From Butyrivibrio sp. MC2013 (GTDB taxonomy: Bacteria; Bacillota; Clostridia; Lachnospirales; Lachnospiraceae), in NCBI RefSeq assembly GCF_000424585.1, contig NZ_AUKE01000009.1:1-64000 (forward strand): a DNA stretch of 64,000 nucleotides, written 5' to 3'. Position 1 is the stretch's first letter, and every line of letters starts with the position of its first letter. Under the pieces are notes generated by a model. That model was not told where the DNA came from, did not search any database, and was given only the letters and a program-made list of their open reading frames with translations. Shown piece after piece: positions 37,514-47,105 of the stretch. The translations under genes and the position numbers were made by a program.

Positions 37514-39205
37514 ATGTTAGAGGCAGGAACCCTACTGGATGGCAAATATAAAATACTGAGCGAGATCGGACGAGGCGGCATGAGCAGGGTCTACCTGGCT
37601 ATCAATGAGAGGGCAGGCTGTCCCTGGGCTGTCAAGGAGATCAGAAGAGAGAGCTCTGCAGATATTGAAAAGCTCCGCACAAGCCTTCGCACAGAGATAG
37701 AGCTGTTAAAGAGCCTGTCCCATCCGGGACTTCCCAGGATCGTGGATGTGATAGACAAGGACGACAGCTTCCTGATAGTAATGGATTATATCAGGGGCAG
37801 GACCCTCAGGGATGTGCTCAGAGAAGAAAAAAGCATCTCTCAGGACAAGGTCCGCCTCTGGGCTATCTATCTGTGCGATGTGCTTATATATCTCCACAGC
37901 AGAGAGCCTGCTATTATTTACAGGGATATGAAGCCTGAGAATATCATGCTGGATCCTGACGGCAAGATATATCTCATAGACTTTGGTATCGCCAGAGAGT
38001 ATAAGAGCTACTCCCATGAGGATACCACCTGCCTTGGTACCAGGGGCTACGCAGCACCTGAGCAGTTCCTTAGCGGTATGCAATCGGATGAGAGAACAGA
38101 TATATATAATCTGGGAGCCACCATCTATCACCTTCTCACAGGACACATGGTAGATGAGAGGGCATATGAACCCTGGCCTGTGAGTCACTTTGTGCCCGGT
38201 ATATCCGGGGGTATCGAAGAGATTGTCATGAAGGCTATCAGCAGGAACCCCGATGACAGATATCAATCTGCAGCCGAGATGAAATATGCTCTTGAGCATT
38301 ACAGGGAGCTGGAGAAGAACTATCGAAGAAGGGCAGGCCTATCTATAGCAGTATTTGGACTGACTGCAGCTATGGCCATGACATTTATACTAGGCTCATT
38401 CAGGATAGATTCCAGGGCCAAAGATATGGTCGCTTCTTCCAGGGTAGATTTTATAGATGATGCCAGAAGTGCGCTGACAGGGAAGGATAGGATCATGAGT
38501 ATCATGGGAGCCATGTCTCTTGATCCTGATTCCAATGAAGCGCTCATGACCCTTCTTGACCTTGATACAACGGACGGGATATTCAGCAAAGAGGAAGACG
38601 AGGACCTTAGGAGCGTATTGTACTCATCCTATGATGACCATAGGACCTATGAAGATATGCTGCTATTGAATAGTCACGACTATGCAGTATTTGCCTACAA
38701 TCTGGGCATAGCTTATTTTTACCAGTATGAGGACTTTGGCAGCAGGCAGATGGCTGCCAAATGGTTCAGAGAAGCCGCAGAGTCGGGAGAACTGTCTCCT
38801 TCTCAGACCTATAGGGCCAGGCACCTGGTCACTATCAGCTCCTATTATGACAGGCTTGGAATACCTGATGAAACAGGAGATTCTCAGATCCGCTACGCCG
38901 ATTACTGGAGAGACCTTAGAGAATCAGCCTCGGGAGATATAGCAGCTTCTGATAATACAACAACGGCTCTTATCATATACAAGGAGACTTCGGCCCAGAT
39001 TTACAACAATGCCTGGAACTTTGCCAGAGAGAGCGTGGAAAAAGAGGAGATAGAGGATCTTTTGGGTGAGATAGAGGCACATCTGGACAGTGATTTTGAT
39101 AATCCCGATCCGGCTAATAAAGAAAGGCTTGAGGAAATGGAAAAGGTTGTAAGAGCAAATATCAGCCTGGCCAGATGGCAGCTGGAGGAGGCATACAAGA
39201 GATGA
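37514..39205 (+). CDS. Transmembrane Ser/Thr protein kinase (Hanks type)
   Basis: A 563-residue protein. The N-terminal kinase domain (about 1-275) has the glycine loop EIGRGGMSRVYLA, the AVKEIRR lysine, the catalytic YRDMKPENIML, DFGIA and the YAAPEQ substrate-site motif, so it looks active. A single membrane helix (LSIAVFGLTAAMAMTFILG) follows. An external or luminal helical part of about 260 residues, reminiscent of TPR-like packing (YNLGIAYFYQYEDFGSRQM), completes it. There are no PASTA repeats, so it is not a standard PknB/PrkC. Tight spacing to both neighbours indicates a three-gene operon. Confidence 0.88.
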   Translation: MLEAGTLLDGKYKILSEIGRGGMSRVYLAINERAGCPWAVKEIRRESSADIEKLRTSLRTEIELLKSLSHPGLPRIVDVIDKDDSFLIVMDYIRGRTLRDVLREEKSISQDKVRLWAIYLCDVLIYLHSREPAIIYRDMKPENIMLDPDGKIYLIDFGIAREYKSYSHEDTTCLGTRGYAAPEQFLSGMQSDERTDIYNLGATIYHLLTGHMVDERAYEPWPVSHFVPGISGGIEEIVMKAISRNPDDRYQSAAEMKYALEHYRELEKNYRRRAGLSIAVFGLTAAMAMTFILGSFRIDSRAKDMVASSRVDFIDDARSALTGKDRIMSIMGAMSLDPDSNEALMTLLDLDTTDGIFSKEEDEDLRSVLYSSYDDHRTYEDMLLLNSHDYAVFAYNLGIAYFYQYEDFGSRQMAAKWFREAAESGELSPSQTYRARHLVTISSYYDRLGIPDETGDSQIRYADYWRDLRESASGDIAASDNTTTALIIYKETSAQIYNNAWNFARESVEKEEIEDLLGEIEAHLDSDFDNPDPANKERLEEMEKVVRANISLARWQLEEAYKR

Positions 39206-39735
39206 TGAAATTAAAATTTACCATGACAGTCTATAGCCTCATGGGGACTCTTGCTACTCCTATTGAAGCCAGAAAGATCACAGGTCAGGCGCTTAAATAC
39301 AGTTATCTGTCCAAAGGCCTTATGGTATTTGGCACGCTGTTTGCTGTGTTATCTCTTATCAGCTTCTTTGCCCTCAGGGTCCCTAATGCTGTATCCGTAC
39401 TTACAGGATATGGCAGGAGAAAAGAGCTAAGGCGCATGGAGAAGGGCCTGAGAAAAGAAAAGGATGAAGTCATAAGCAAATACCAAAAAGAAAAAAACAC
39501 TGACATGATCGTTGATAATGAAAGGGTAACAGTACCTTGTAAAGTGGTATATCATGACAAAGATAAAGCCCTTGTCAAAAGAGATGAAGAAAAACAAGCT
39601 ATTTTCTATGAAGAGGATAATAGCGAACGTAAAACCGTAGCTTTTTGCGCTGATCATAATGCCAATCACAAAAAGGGAGACTCTCAAACCCTTGTCCTTA
39701 CTGGATCTCAAGAAGAACTGTATAATTTTCGGTAA
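39202..39735 (+). CDS. Small membrane protein downstream of the kinase
   Basis: A 178-residue protein whose ATG overlaps the kinase stop (ATGATGA), with GGAGGAGG about ten bases upstream. A Thr/Ser-bearing N-terminus is followed by one hydrophobic segment (GLMVFGTLFAVLSLISFFAL). A basic coiled-coil stretch (RRKELRRMEKGLRKEKDEV) and a charged C-terminal domain of about 90 residues complete it. I do not recognise the family. Coupling to the kinase suggests an accessory or substrate protein, which is inference. Confidence 0.65.
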   Translation: MMKLKFTMTVYSLMGTLATPIEARKITGQALKYSYLSKGLMVFGTLFAVLSLISFFALRVPNAVSVLTGYGRRKELRRMEKGLRKEKDEVISKYQKEKNTDMIVDNERVTVPCKVVYHDKDKALVKRDEEKQAIFYEEDNSERKTVAFCADHNANHKKGDSQTLVLTGSQEELYNFR

Positions 39736-39787
39736 TTTTGCTTATTGAAAGAACTGCTGTCAAAGCATAACATATATCTGGACAGAA

Positions 39788-39820
39788 AACGAAGCCGTTT
39801 GCTGGCTTCGTTTTTTTTAC
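39788..39820 (+). terminator. Terminator of the surface protein-kinase operon
   Basis: AACGAAGCC and GGCTTCGTT with a seven-base loop and eight T residues. Confidence 0.9.
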
Positions 39821-39866
39821 CGTACGCCTAGCGGCGCACGTTTGATGGGTTAGTTCGAGGTGAAAG

Positions 39867-40685
39867 ATGAATATCGGAATCTTCGACTCAGGCTTTGGGG
39901 GCTTATCGGTATTACATGAAGCCATGCATCACATTAAAGATGCAAACTGGCTCTTTTATGCTGATCTTGATAATGTCCCATATGGAAAGAAGAGCACTGA
40001 TGAAATAATTGAATACTCCGTAAAAAACACTGCTTTTCTCATAGAAAGGGGAGCGGAGGCTGTGCTTGTGGCCTGTAATACAGCTACTGCAGCTGCCATA
40101 AATGTTCTTAGGAGCAAGTTCGATATACCTATGATCGGGATGGAGCCTGCAGTTAAGCCGGCCGTTGAAGAAAAGGCAGAGGGCAGCAGGATCATGGTCA
40201 TTGCAACCCCTGTTACCATCAGAGAAAACAAGCTGGCGACTCTTTTAAAGAGAGTGGACACAGATCACAGAGTGGATCTCCTTCCTATGCCGGGACTTGT
40301 GGATCTGGCAGAGAGACAGATCTATGAAGGAAGTGAGGTTGAGGATTATCTTAAGGAGCAGTTTGCACCCTTTGACCTTGACCGCTATAGCGCTTTGGTA
40401 TTGGGCTGTACCCATTTTAATTATTTCAAACCATCATATTTACACTATTTTGACAGTGATGTTCATATCATAGACGGGAATACCGGCACGATCATGCACC
40501 TGGCGGATGTATGCGGACTGGCAACCTGCGAGGATGATAGGGAGATCAGTTTTGAGTCCGTCAGACAGATGCAGGATGAATTCAAGGTGGATTATTATAT
40601 CTCATCCAGGCCGGTTACTGACGGGGCCATGCTTGAAAGGATCAGAAAAGCCCATAATCGTCTGGAGGATATCAGGAAGCTTTAA
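39867..40685 (+). CDS. murI: Glutamate racemase
   Basis: A 272-residue enzyme making D-glutamate for peptidoglycan. The N-terminal GIFDSGFGGLSVL, the first catalytic cysteine in ACNTATAAA and the second in LGCTHF are all present. It stands alone between two terminator-like sequences. GAGGTGAAAG lies before the ATG. Confidence 0.96.
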   Translation: MNIGIFDSGFGGLSVLHEAMHHIKDANWLFYADLDNVPYGKKSTDEIIEYSVKNTAFLIERGAEAVLVACNTATAAAINVLRSKFDIPMIGMEPAVKPAVEEKAEGSRIMVIATPVTIRENKLATLLKRVDTDHRVDLLPMPGLVDLAERQIYEGSEVEDYLKEQFAPFDLDRYSALVLGCTHFNYFKPSYLHYFDSDVHIIDGNTGTIMHLADVCGLATCEDDREISFESVRQMQDEFKVDYYISSRPVTDGAMLERIRKAHNRLEDIRKL

Positions 40686-40740
40686 GGCCCATCTTCCGGG
40701 CATATATGTCTTTTTATAAAAGGTCACGGTCCTTGCAAGC

Positions 40741-40787
40741 AACAAGATTTTGTAGTATCATAATTATAAGAATACAAGATATTGTGG
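40741..40787 (+). promoter_or_regulatory. Candidate tandem NrdR boxes upstream of nrdD
   Basis: ACAAGATTTTGTAG (from 40742) and ACAAGATATTGTGG (from 40774) are similar imperfect palindromes exactly 32 bp apart. The second matches an NrdR-box consensus at about 13 of 16 positions by eye. NrdR sites occur as pairs spaced about three helical turns, and the gene just downstream is a ribonucleotide reductase. Confidence 0.65.
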
Positions 40788-40803
40788 GTTTATTGGAGGA
40801 CAT

Positions 40804-43035
40804 ATGAAGATCATTAAGAGAAGTGGCGAAGAAGAAGTGTTCGACGGCGGCAAGATCATCACCGCTATCAAGAAAGCAAATCTTACAGTTACCCCTGACA
40901 GACGTTTGTCTGATGAAGAGATAGTATCTATAGAAGCACAGGTCGAGGCTGATTGCCTGGACCTTAACAGAGCTGCCAGCGTGGAAGAGATCCAGGATAT
41001 GGTAGAGGACAGACTTATGAGCACAGGCAATCATGAGGTTGCCCGCAAGTATATCACCTACCGTTATCAGCGTGCTCTGGTGCGTAAATCCAATACTACA
41101 GATGAGAAGATCATGTCCCTTATAGAGTGCTCCAATGAAGAGGTCAAGCAGGAGAACTCCAACAAGAACCCTACTGTCAACAGTGTGCAGAGAGACTATA
41201 TGGCAGGCGAGGTATCAAGGGATATCACCAGAAGATTCCTTCTTCCCGAAGATGTGGTCAAGGCTCACGAGGAAGGCATCATACATTTCCATGATTCAGA
41301 TTATTTTGCTCAGCATATGCATAACTGCTGTCTGGTAAACCTGGAGGACATGCTCCAGAACGGAACAGTTATCAGCCAGACACTGATCGAGAGACCCAGA
41401 TCCTTTTCAACAGCCTGCAATATCGCAACCCAGGCTATTGCGCAGATCGCCAGCTCACAGTATGGCGGACAGTCCATCACACTTTCTCACCTGGTACCTT
41501 TTGTTGATGTATCCAGAAGGAAGTTTAGAGAGCAGGTAAGAGCTGAGCTGGAGGAAGCAGGCGTACAGGCATCTGACGAGAAGATCAATGAGATTGCAGA
41601 GATGCGTGTCAGGAAAGAAATCAAGGACGGCGTTCAGGAGATCCAGTACCAGGTCATCACTCTTATGACTACAAATGGACAGGCTCCCTTTATCACAGTA
41701 TTCATGTATCTGGACGAAGTACCGGAAGGAAGGCTCAGAGACGATCTGGCTGCAGTGATCGAAGAGATGCTCCGTCAGAGGATCCTGGGTGTCAAGAACG
41801 AAAAGGGCGTGTATATCACACCTGCCTTCCCTAAGCTGATCTATGTACTTGATGAAGACAATATCTCAGAAGGCTCCAAATACTGGTATCTGACAAGGCT
41901 TGCAGCAAAGTGCACAGCTAAGCGCATGGTACCTGATTATATATCTGCCAAGAAGATGAAGGAATACAAAAACGGGGATGTATATCCTTGCATGGGCTGC
42001 AGGAGCTTCCTTACTCCTGATACAACAGGCCTTGGCGAAAACGGCGCTCACAAGTATTACGGAAGATTCAATCAGGGCGTTGTGACCATCAACCTGGTAG
42101 ATGTTGCCTGCTCTTCAGGTAAAGATGAGAAGAGGTTCTGGGAACTGATGGAAGAAAGGACAGAGCTCTGCCATAAGGCGCTGATGTGCCGTCATGACAG
42201 GCTGCTGGGTACACCTTCAGACGTAGCTCCCATACTCTGGCAGTTCGGCGCTCTTGCAAGATTATCCAAGGGTGAGACCATAGACAAGTTACTGTATGAT
42301 AATTACTCTACTATCAGTCTTGGCTATGCAGGACTCTATGAATGTACCAGATATATGAAGGGTGTATCCCATACAGATGAAGAGGGCAAGGATTTTGCTC
42401 TCAGAGTCATGAGATTCCTTAACGATAAGTGCAATAAGTGGAAGGAAGAGAGCAACATCTCCTTCTCTCTATATGGCACACCTCTTGAATCCACTACCTA
42501 CAAGTTTGCCAAGTGCCTACAGAAGAGATTTGGCAAGATCGAGGGTGTTACAGATAAGAGCTATATCACAAACAGCTATCACGTGCATGTGACAGAGAAT
42601 ATAGATGCTTTCTCAAAGCTGAAGTTTGAGTCTGAGTTCCAGGCTCTGTCACCGGGAGGTGCCATCAGCTACGTGGAAGTACCCAATATGATGAACAATT
42701 TGGATGCGGTACTGTCTGTTATGAGATATATCTATGACAACATCATGTATGCCGAGCTCAATACCAAGTCTGATTACTGCCAGTGCTGTGGCTTTACAGG
42801 CGAAATAAAGATCGTAAACGATGAAGACGGCAAGCTCATCTGGGAATGTCCTAACTGCGGCAATCGCGATCAGGACAAGATGAATGTGGCTAGACGTACT
42901 TGCGGATACATAGGTACTCAGTATTGGAATCAGGGAAGGACCCAGGAGATCCGTGAGAGGGTGCTCCATCTTTCCAATGAGCAATTTGATCTGTCAGATA
43001 TGATCAAAGAGGCTGATAAAGTTCCGGTTTGCTGA
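40804..43035 (+). CDS. nrdD: Anaerobic ribonucleoside-triphosphate reductase
   Basis: A 743-residue class III ribonucleotide reductase that makes deoxynucleotides under anaerobic conditions using a glycyl radical. The N-terminal ATP-cone begins MKIIKRSGEEEVFDGGKI. The core has the active-site cysteines (NCCLVNL, MGCRSFL). The C-terminal zinc site is CQCCGF with CPNCGN, and the radical loop is RRTCGYIG. The activating radical-SAM enzyme NrdG is not encoded next to it, which is unusual. Confidence 0.96.
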   Translation: MKIIKRSGEEEVFDGGKIITAIKKANLTVTPDRRLSDEEIVSIEAQVEADCLDLNRAASVEEIQDMVEDRLMSTGNHEVARKYITYRYQRALVRKSNTTDEKIMSLIECSNEEVKQENSNKNPTVNSVQRDYMAGEVSRDITRRFLLPEDVVKAHEEGIIHFHDSDYFAQHMHNCCLVNLEDMLQNGTVISQTLIERPRSFSTACNIATQAIAQIASSQYGGQSITLSHLVPFVDVSRRKFREQVRAELEEAGVQASDEKINEIAEMRVRKEIKDGVQEIQYQVITLMTTNGQAPFITVFMYLDEVPEGRLRDDLAAVIEEMLRQRILGVKNEKGVYITPAFPKLIYVLDEDNISEGSKYWYLTRLAAKCTAKRMVPDYISAKKMKEYKNGDVYPCMGCRSFLTPDTTGLGENGAHKYYGRFNQGVVTINLVDVACSSGKDEKRFWELMEERTELCHKALMCRHDRLLGTPSDVAPILWQFGALARLSKGETIDKLLYDNYSTISLGYAGLYECTRYMKGVSHTDEEGKDFALRVMRFLNDKCNKWKEESNISFSLYGTPLESTTYKFAKCLQKRFGKIEGVTDKSYITNSYHVHVTENIDAFSKLKFESEFQALSPGGAISYVEVPNMMNNLDAVLSVMRYIYDNIMYAELNTKSDYCQCCGFTGEIKIVNDEDGKLIWECPNCGNRDQDKMNVARRTCGYIGTQYWNQGRTQEIRERVLHLSNEQFDLSDMIKEADKVPVC

Positions 43036-43046
43036 TATAATGACGT

Positions 43047-43076
43047 AAGGGTCAGGACATGGTCCCGGCCCTTTTT
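43047..43076 (+). terminator. Terminator of nrdD
   Basis: AAGGGTC-A-GGAC pairs with GTCC-C-GGCCCTT around a three-base loop and is followed by TTTTA. Confidence 0.85.
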
Positions 43077-43118
43077 ATCTGTCACAAAATCCATAGATCG
43101 ATTTATGGGAGACCGGAT

Positions 43119-43646
43119 ATGAACTATGTAGAACAAAATGATAAATTCGGACTGCGCCCTATGACATATGAAGACTGCGCAGATGTTGTAAAATGGCGTA
43201 ATAGTGTAAGCCGTTTTTATGTCTATCGTGACCCCCTTACTCTAAAAGGAGAGCAGGAATACTACAGGACCAAGATAGAAACAGGTCTTATTACCATACT
43301 CATCATTTGCATCAAGAAAGATAGCCCTGATGCTGACAAATCTGTAGGCTGTGTGGTGATAGAAAGTCCTGATGATACAGGCACTGCAGAATACGGCCTC
43401 TTTATAGGAGAGGACGGTGCAAGAGGCATGGGCCTTGGCCGCTGGGCTATCAGAGCCATGCAGGATTATGCAAGAGATGTGATGGGACTAAAGAAGATCA
43501 CCTGCCGCATATTCACTGACAATTATGCTTCCTGGAAGAGCAATGAGCATGCGGGTTTTGTACGTACCGGAGAGATCATAGATGTGACCTGCTCCGACGG
43601 TGAGGCCAAGCAGATGTATATATATGAGGTGGACCTGACCACTTGA
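43119..43646 (+). CDS. GNAT family N-acetyltransferase
   Basis: A 175-residue acetyltransferase. The start at the ATG of MNYVEQNDKFGLRP has GGGAG before it. An in-frame upstream ATG would lie inside the nrdD terminator and is rejected. The acetyl-CoA region reads DGARGMGLGRWAIRAM, followed by KKITCRIFTDNYASWKSNEHAGF, which is typical of RimJ/RimL-like or sugar-amine acetyltransferases. The substrate is unknown. Confidence 0.85.
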   Translation: MNYVEQNDKFGLRPMTYEDCADVVKWRNSVSRFYVYRDPLTLKGEQEYYRTKIETGLITILIICIKKDSPDADKSVGCVVIESPDDTGTAEYGLFIGEDGARGMGLGRWAIRAMQDYARDVMGLKKITCRIFTDNYASWKSNEHAGFVRTGEIIDVTCSDGEAKQMYIYEVDLTT

Positions 43647-43680
43647 CATATATCTGCAGTCATTTTACAATCAATTTTAA

Positions 43681-43923
43681 CGTTGAAGAGGGTTAGTAGC
43701 GGAAGCCCCGATGCCCCAGAGAGAAGCCGTTTGCTGGAAGGCTTTGCATCAGAACCGTGAACCTGCCTTGGAGTTACTGTGTGAAAACGCAGCGTATCCC
43801 GCGTTAAGGGAAGACGAGAGAGATCCGGTCTATTTAAGCTGCCGGATTTAACAAGGGTGGTACCGCCGAAAGAATATATATCTTCGGTCCCTGTGTAACT
43901 GCAGAGACCGGAGATTTTTTTAT
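43681..43923 (+). promoter_or_regulatory. T-box leader (proline-responsive) of proS
   Basis: The untranslated leader carries AAGGGTGGTACCGCC (43853-43867), the hallmark T-box that pairs with the acceptor end of uncharged tRNA. A strong terminator (TCTTCGGTCCCTG..CAGAGACCGGAGAT, then seven T) follows. In the Stem I region GAA-CCT-GCCTTGGAGT places CCT, a proline codon, at the specifier position (43762-43764). It is expected to raise proS expression when tRNA-Pro is uncharged. Confidence 0.92.
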
Positions 43924-44004
43924 TTTCACAGAAGTAGTAAATGGCTGTGACAAGATGCTCCGCGAGGCTGCGCAGGCATTATTGATGCACATTAGGAGGT
44001 TTTT

Positions 44005-45438
44005 ATGGCAGATCAGAAGAAAATGGTATCTGAGATCACGTCCATGGACGAGGATTTCACACAATGGTACACAGACGTTGTTATCAAAGCAGGACTTATC
44101 AGCTATTCCAATATCAAGGGATGTATGGTGATCAAGCCTGAGGGCTATGCAATTTGGGAGCTTATCCAGAAGCATCTCGATGCAAGATTCAAGGCTACAG
44201 GTGTCCGGAATGCATACCTTCCCATGTTTATCCCTGAGTCACTTCTTCAGAAGGAAAAGGATCATGTAGAAGGCTTTGCTCCTGAAGTAGCATGGGTCAC
44301 ACAGGGCGGTATTGAGACTCTTTCAGAGAGATTCTGTGTTCGTCCCACATCTGAGACACTTTTTTGCGATTATTACAAGGGAGAGATCCACTCATACAAG
44401 GATCTGCCCCAGGTACTGAACCAGTGGTGCAGCGTTGTACGTTGGGAGAAGGAGACACGTCCTTTCCTCAGGTCCAGAGAATTCCTCTGGCAGGAAGGCC
44501 ACACAGCACATGCTACCATGGAAGAGGCAGAAGAGCGCACAGTACAAATGCTTAATGTATATGCAGATTTCCTGGAGCAGGATATGGCTATCCCTGTTAT
44601 CAAGGGTCAGAAGACTGAGAAGGAGAAGTTTGCAGGAGCTGAGCACACATATACAGTAGAAGCTCTCATGCACGACTGCAGAGCACTTCAGTCAGCTACA
44701 TCTCACAACTTTGGTGATGGCTTTGCCAAGGCTTTTGGTATACAGTATGCGGGCAAGGACAATAAGCTCCATCATGTATTCCAGACATCATGGGGTCTGA
44801 CCACACGTACCATCGGTGCCATGATCATGGTACACGGCGATAACGAAGGCCTTGTAATGCCTCCTAAGATCGCACCTACTCAGGTTGTAGTCATTCCTAT
44901 CCAGCAGAAGAAGGAAGGCGTACTTGACTGTGCACAGAAGCTCTATGAGAGCTTAAATGACTTTAGGGTAAAGCTGGACGATACAGACAGAAGTCCCGGA
45001 TTCAAGTTTGCAGAACATGAGATGCATGGTATTCCTGTAAGAGTAGAGATTGGTCCTAAGGATATGGAACAGGGCAAGTGCGTTCTGGTACGCCGTGATA
45101 CAAGGGAAAAGATAGAGTGCAGCCTTGATAATGTTCATGACACAGTGGCACAGCTTCTTGATACTATCCAAAGCGACATGCTTCAGAGAGCCAAGGATCA
45201 TCTTAAGAACCATACCTTTGCAGCCAAGACTATCGATGAGTTTGCAGAGGACTTTAAGGAGACCAAGGGCTTTGTAAAGGCTATGTGGTGCGGATGCCGC
45301 GAATGTGAAGACAAGATCAAGGAAGACTACAATGTGACCAGCCGTTGTATTCCTTTTGAGCAGGAAGAGATCTCAGACAAGTGCGTAGTATGCGGTAAGC
45401 CTGCAACAAAGATGGTATACTGGGGCAGAGCATATTAA
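44005..45438 (+). CDS. proS: Proline-tRNA ligase, short (ProS type 3) form
   Basis: A 477-residue class II prolyl-tRNA synthetase. There is no editing (INS) domain, so it is the archaeal/eukaryote-like form found in many clostridia. Motif 2 is around VVRWEKETRPFLRSREFLWQEGH and motif 3 around TRTIGAMIMVHGD. The C-terminal zinc-binding domain has CGCRECEDK and CVVCGKPATK. AGGAGG lies before the ATG. It is controlled by the T-box immediately upstream. Confidence 0.96.
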   Translation: MADQKKMVSEITSMDEDFTQWYTDVVIKAGLISYSNIKGCMVIKPEGYAIWELIQKHLDARFKATGVRNAYLPMFIPESLLQKEKDHVEGFAPEVAWVTQGGIETLSERFCVRPTSETLFCDYYKGEIHSYKDLPQVLNQWCSVVRWEKETRPFLRSREFLWQEGHTAHATMEEAEERTVQMLNVYADFLEQDMAIPVIKGQKTEKEKFAGAEHTYTVEALMHDCRALQSATSHNFGDGFAKAFGIQYAGKDNKLHHVFQTSWGLTTRTIGAMIMVHGDNEGLVMPPKIAPTQVVVIPIQQKKEGVLDCAQKLYESLNDFRVKLDDTDRSPGFKFAEHEMHGIPVRVEIGPKDMEQGKCVLVRRDTREKIECSLDNVHDTVAQLLDTIQSDMLQRAKDHLKNHTFAAKTIDEFAEDFKETKGFVKAMWCGCRECEDKIKEDYNVTSRCIPFEQEEISDKCVVCGKPATKMVYWGRAY

Positions 45439-47105
45439 TAACCTACAGCGTGGGTCATTCTTTTATTGATATACATTCTTTCGTCAGCTTTCATGTACAC
45501 ATCATGAGAGCTGGCGTTTTTTAATTCATGTCTGAAGCAGCAGCCATAAGCTGCACTATAGTCAAAGCCGGTATCCTTGCTCTTTTCATCAAGGAGCTTT
45601 TTGAGGCGGTCGATCCTGGAAGCCAGATAGCTTTCTCCAGGAAATTCACTCATGACTACTACAAATTCATCTCCGCCTATCCTGGATCTGAAGGCAGGAT
45701 CAGGGAAGCAGATATTAAGGGCATCTGCAAAATCCTTTATCAACCTGTCGCCTACGGCATGGCCCAGACTGTCATTTAATACCTTTAGTCCGTTGAGGTC
45801 CAGGGACATGATCATATAGTCCAGATCAGAATCATCCAGTTCCATGAACACCCTATCACAGGTAGTCCTATTGGGAAGGCCGGTCAGTGAATCCATATAT
45901 GCGAGCTTGGACAGGGTCTGCTCCTGCTGATGAGCAGAAACAGAGTCAGTAAGTGAGAAGACATAAGCCAGCATTCTGGACACTACAAAGAAGGAAGCTC
46001 CTACTACAAGGGCTACGTCCAAAGAGGTGCTGATAGTCTTGGCAGACATGAGCCTGCCGGAATAATAGATGGAAGTAATGATAAGTGAGATATTCAGTGA
46101 GGCCAGGCCAAAGAGCTGTACATATATGGACTCGGTCCTTCTCTTTGACAGTACAAATCTGGCTTCTATAACCAGCATAAATATGGAAGATATGATGTAT
46201 AGAGCGGCTACTCCCGTAGTCACAGTCTGGGGAGTCATACCTTCATACCTGCCAATTACCAGTATCAGGTCATAAAATATAACGAATAAGATCGCAAAGA
46301 CAAAACGCCTTCGCTTAAGGGTGCCGGTGATCAGTCCCAGCAGCACCAGGCACAAGGGTATCAGCGTAAATACAAGTGTATATGCCAAGTTATCAAAAAA
46401 CGGCTGCTGATAAAAAAGGCAGATCAGAAGCTGATATTCAAGGAGCCAGAGTCCGAAGGAGAGGCATATGGCAGCACTGACAATATGAGCTGCAAAGCCG
46501 TAATTTCTGGCAGCAAATATGAGAGCGATGAGGAGAAAGACCACTCCGAATATACAGAGGAAGGAAGCTCCAAATAAAATCGATATCTTGGACTGTATAA
46601 AGGATTTGAGGATATCAATATAATCTCCATAGAGAACATAATCTATAGGAAATTCAACATCATCCTCAGTCAGGAGCATGGTTATGGTCAGGCGATGACC
46701 TTCCAGATCCCTGGAAGGGAGAGGCACAAAGACAGCCCTGTAGGGGATAAATTCGGCCTTGAGTGCTTTCTGCATCTTATTCTCAAATATCTCTTCTCTG
46801 TCCAGAGATACTGTAAAACCGCAGTATCTGGCATTTATGAGAAGATAGGGCGATTTGTAGTAACCTGCAGGCATATCCGCAGATATATATAGATAGTCAC
46901 CTACGGAAAAGATGGATGCAGTATCGGTCTTGGATCTGTCAGTATGGTAATAGCCTCCGTCCCTGTCGTTGACACTAAGCTTAAAATCTACAATATTCTC
47001 CATATGGTTTACAGGCTTATAGGAGAAGAGAATAGAGCTGATGATCAAGGTCAGTAGTAGTATGCCCAGGAAGGCAAATATAGGAAGACTCTTTATTCTT
47101 TTCAT
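45435..47105 (-). CDS. Membrane diguanylate cyclase (7TM-type sensor), second of a pair
   Basis: A 556-residue protein. An N-terminal membrane helix (IFAFLGILLLTLIISSILF) and an extracellular beta-rich sensor of about 130 residues lead to seven closely spaced membrane helices (about 170-390), like 7TMR-DISM receptors. A C-terminal GGDEF domain starts DSLTGLPNRTTCDRV and has an intact RIGGDEFVVV. It should make c-di-GMP from GTP. Its ATG overlaps the stop of the upstream paralogue by four bases. The C-terminus converges on proS, with the stop codons overlapping. Confidence 0.88.
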   Translation of the reverse strand: MKRIKSLPIFAFLGILLLTLIISSILFSYKPVNHMENIVDFKLSVNDRDGGYYHTDRSKTDTASIFSVGDYLYISADMPAGYYKSPYLLINARYCGFTVSLDREEIFENKMQKALKAEFIPYRAVFVPLPSRDLEGHRLTITMLLTEDDVEFPIDYVLYGDYIDILKSFIQSKISILFGASFLCIFGVVFLLIALIFAARNYGFAAHIVSAAICLSFGLWLLEYQLLICLFYQQPFFDNLAYTLVFTLIPLCLVLLGLITGTLKRRRFVFAILFVIFYDLILVIGRYEGMTPQTVTTGVAALYIISSIFMLVIEARFVLSKRRTESIYVQLFGLASLNISLIITSIYYSGRLMSAKTISTSLDVALVVGASFFVVSRMLAYVFSLTDSVSAHQQEQTLSKLAYMDSLTGLPNRTTCDRVFMELDDSDLDYMIMSLDLNGLKVLNDSLGHAVGDRLIKDFADALNICFPDPAFRSRIGGDEFVVVMSEFPGESYLASRIDRLKKLLDEKSKDTGFDYSAAYGCCFRHELKNASSHDVYMKADERMYINKRMTHAVGY

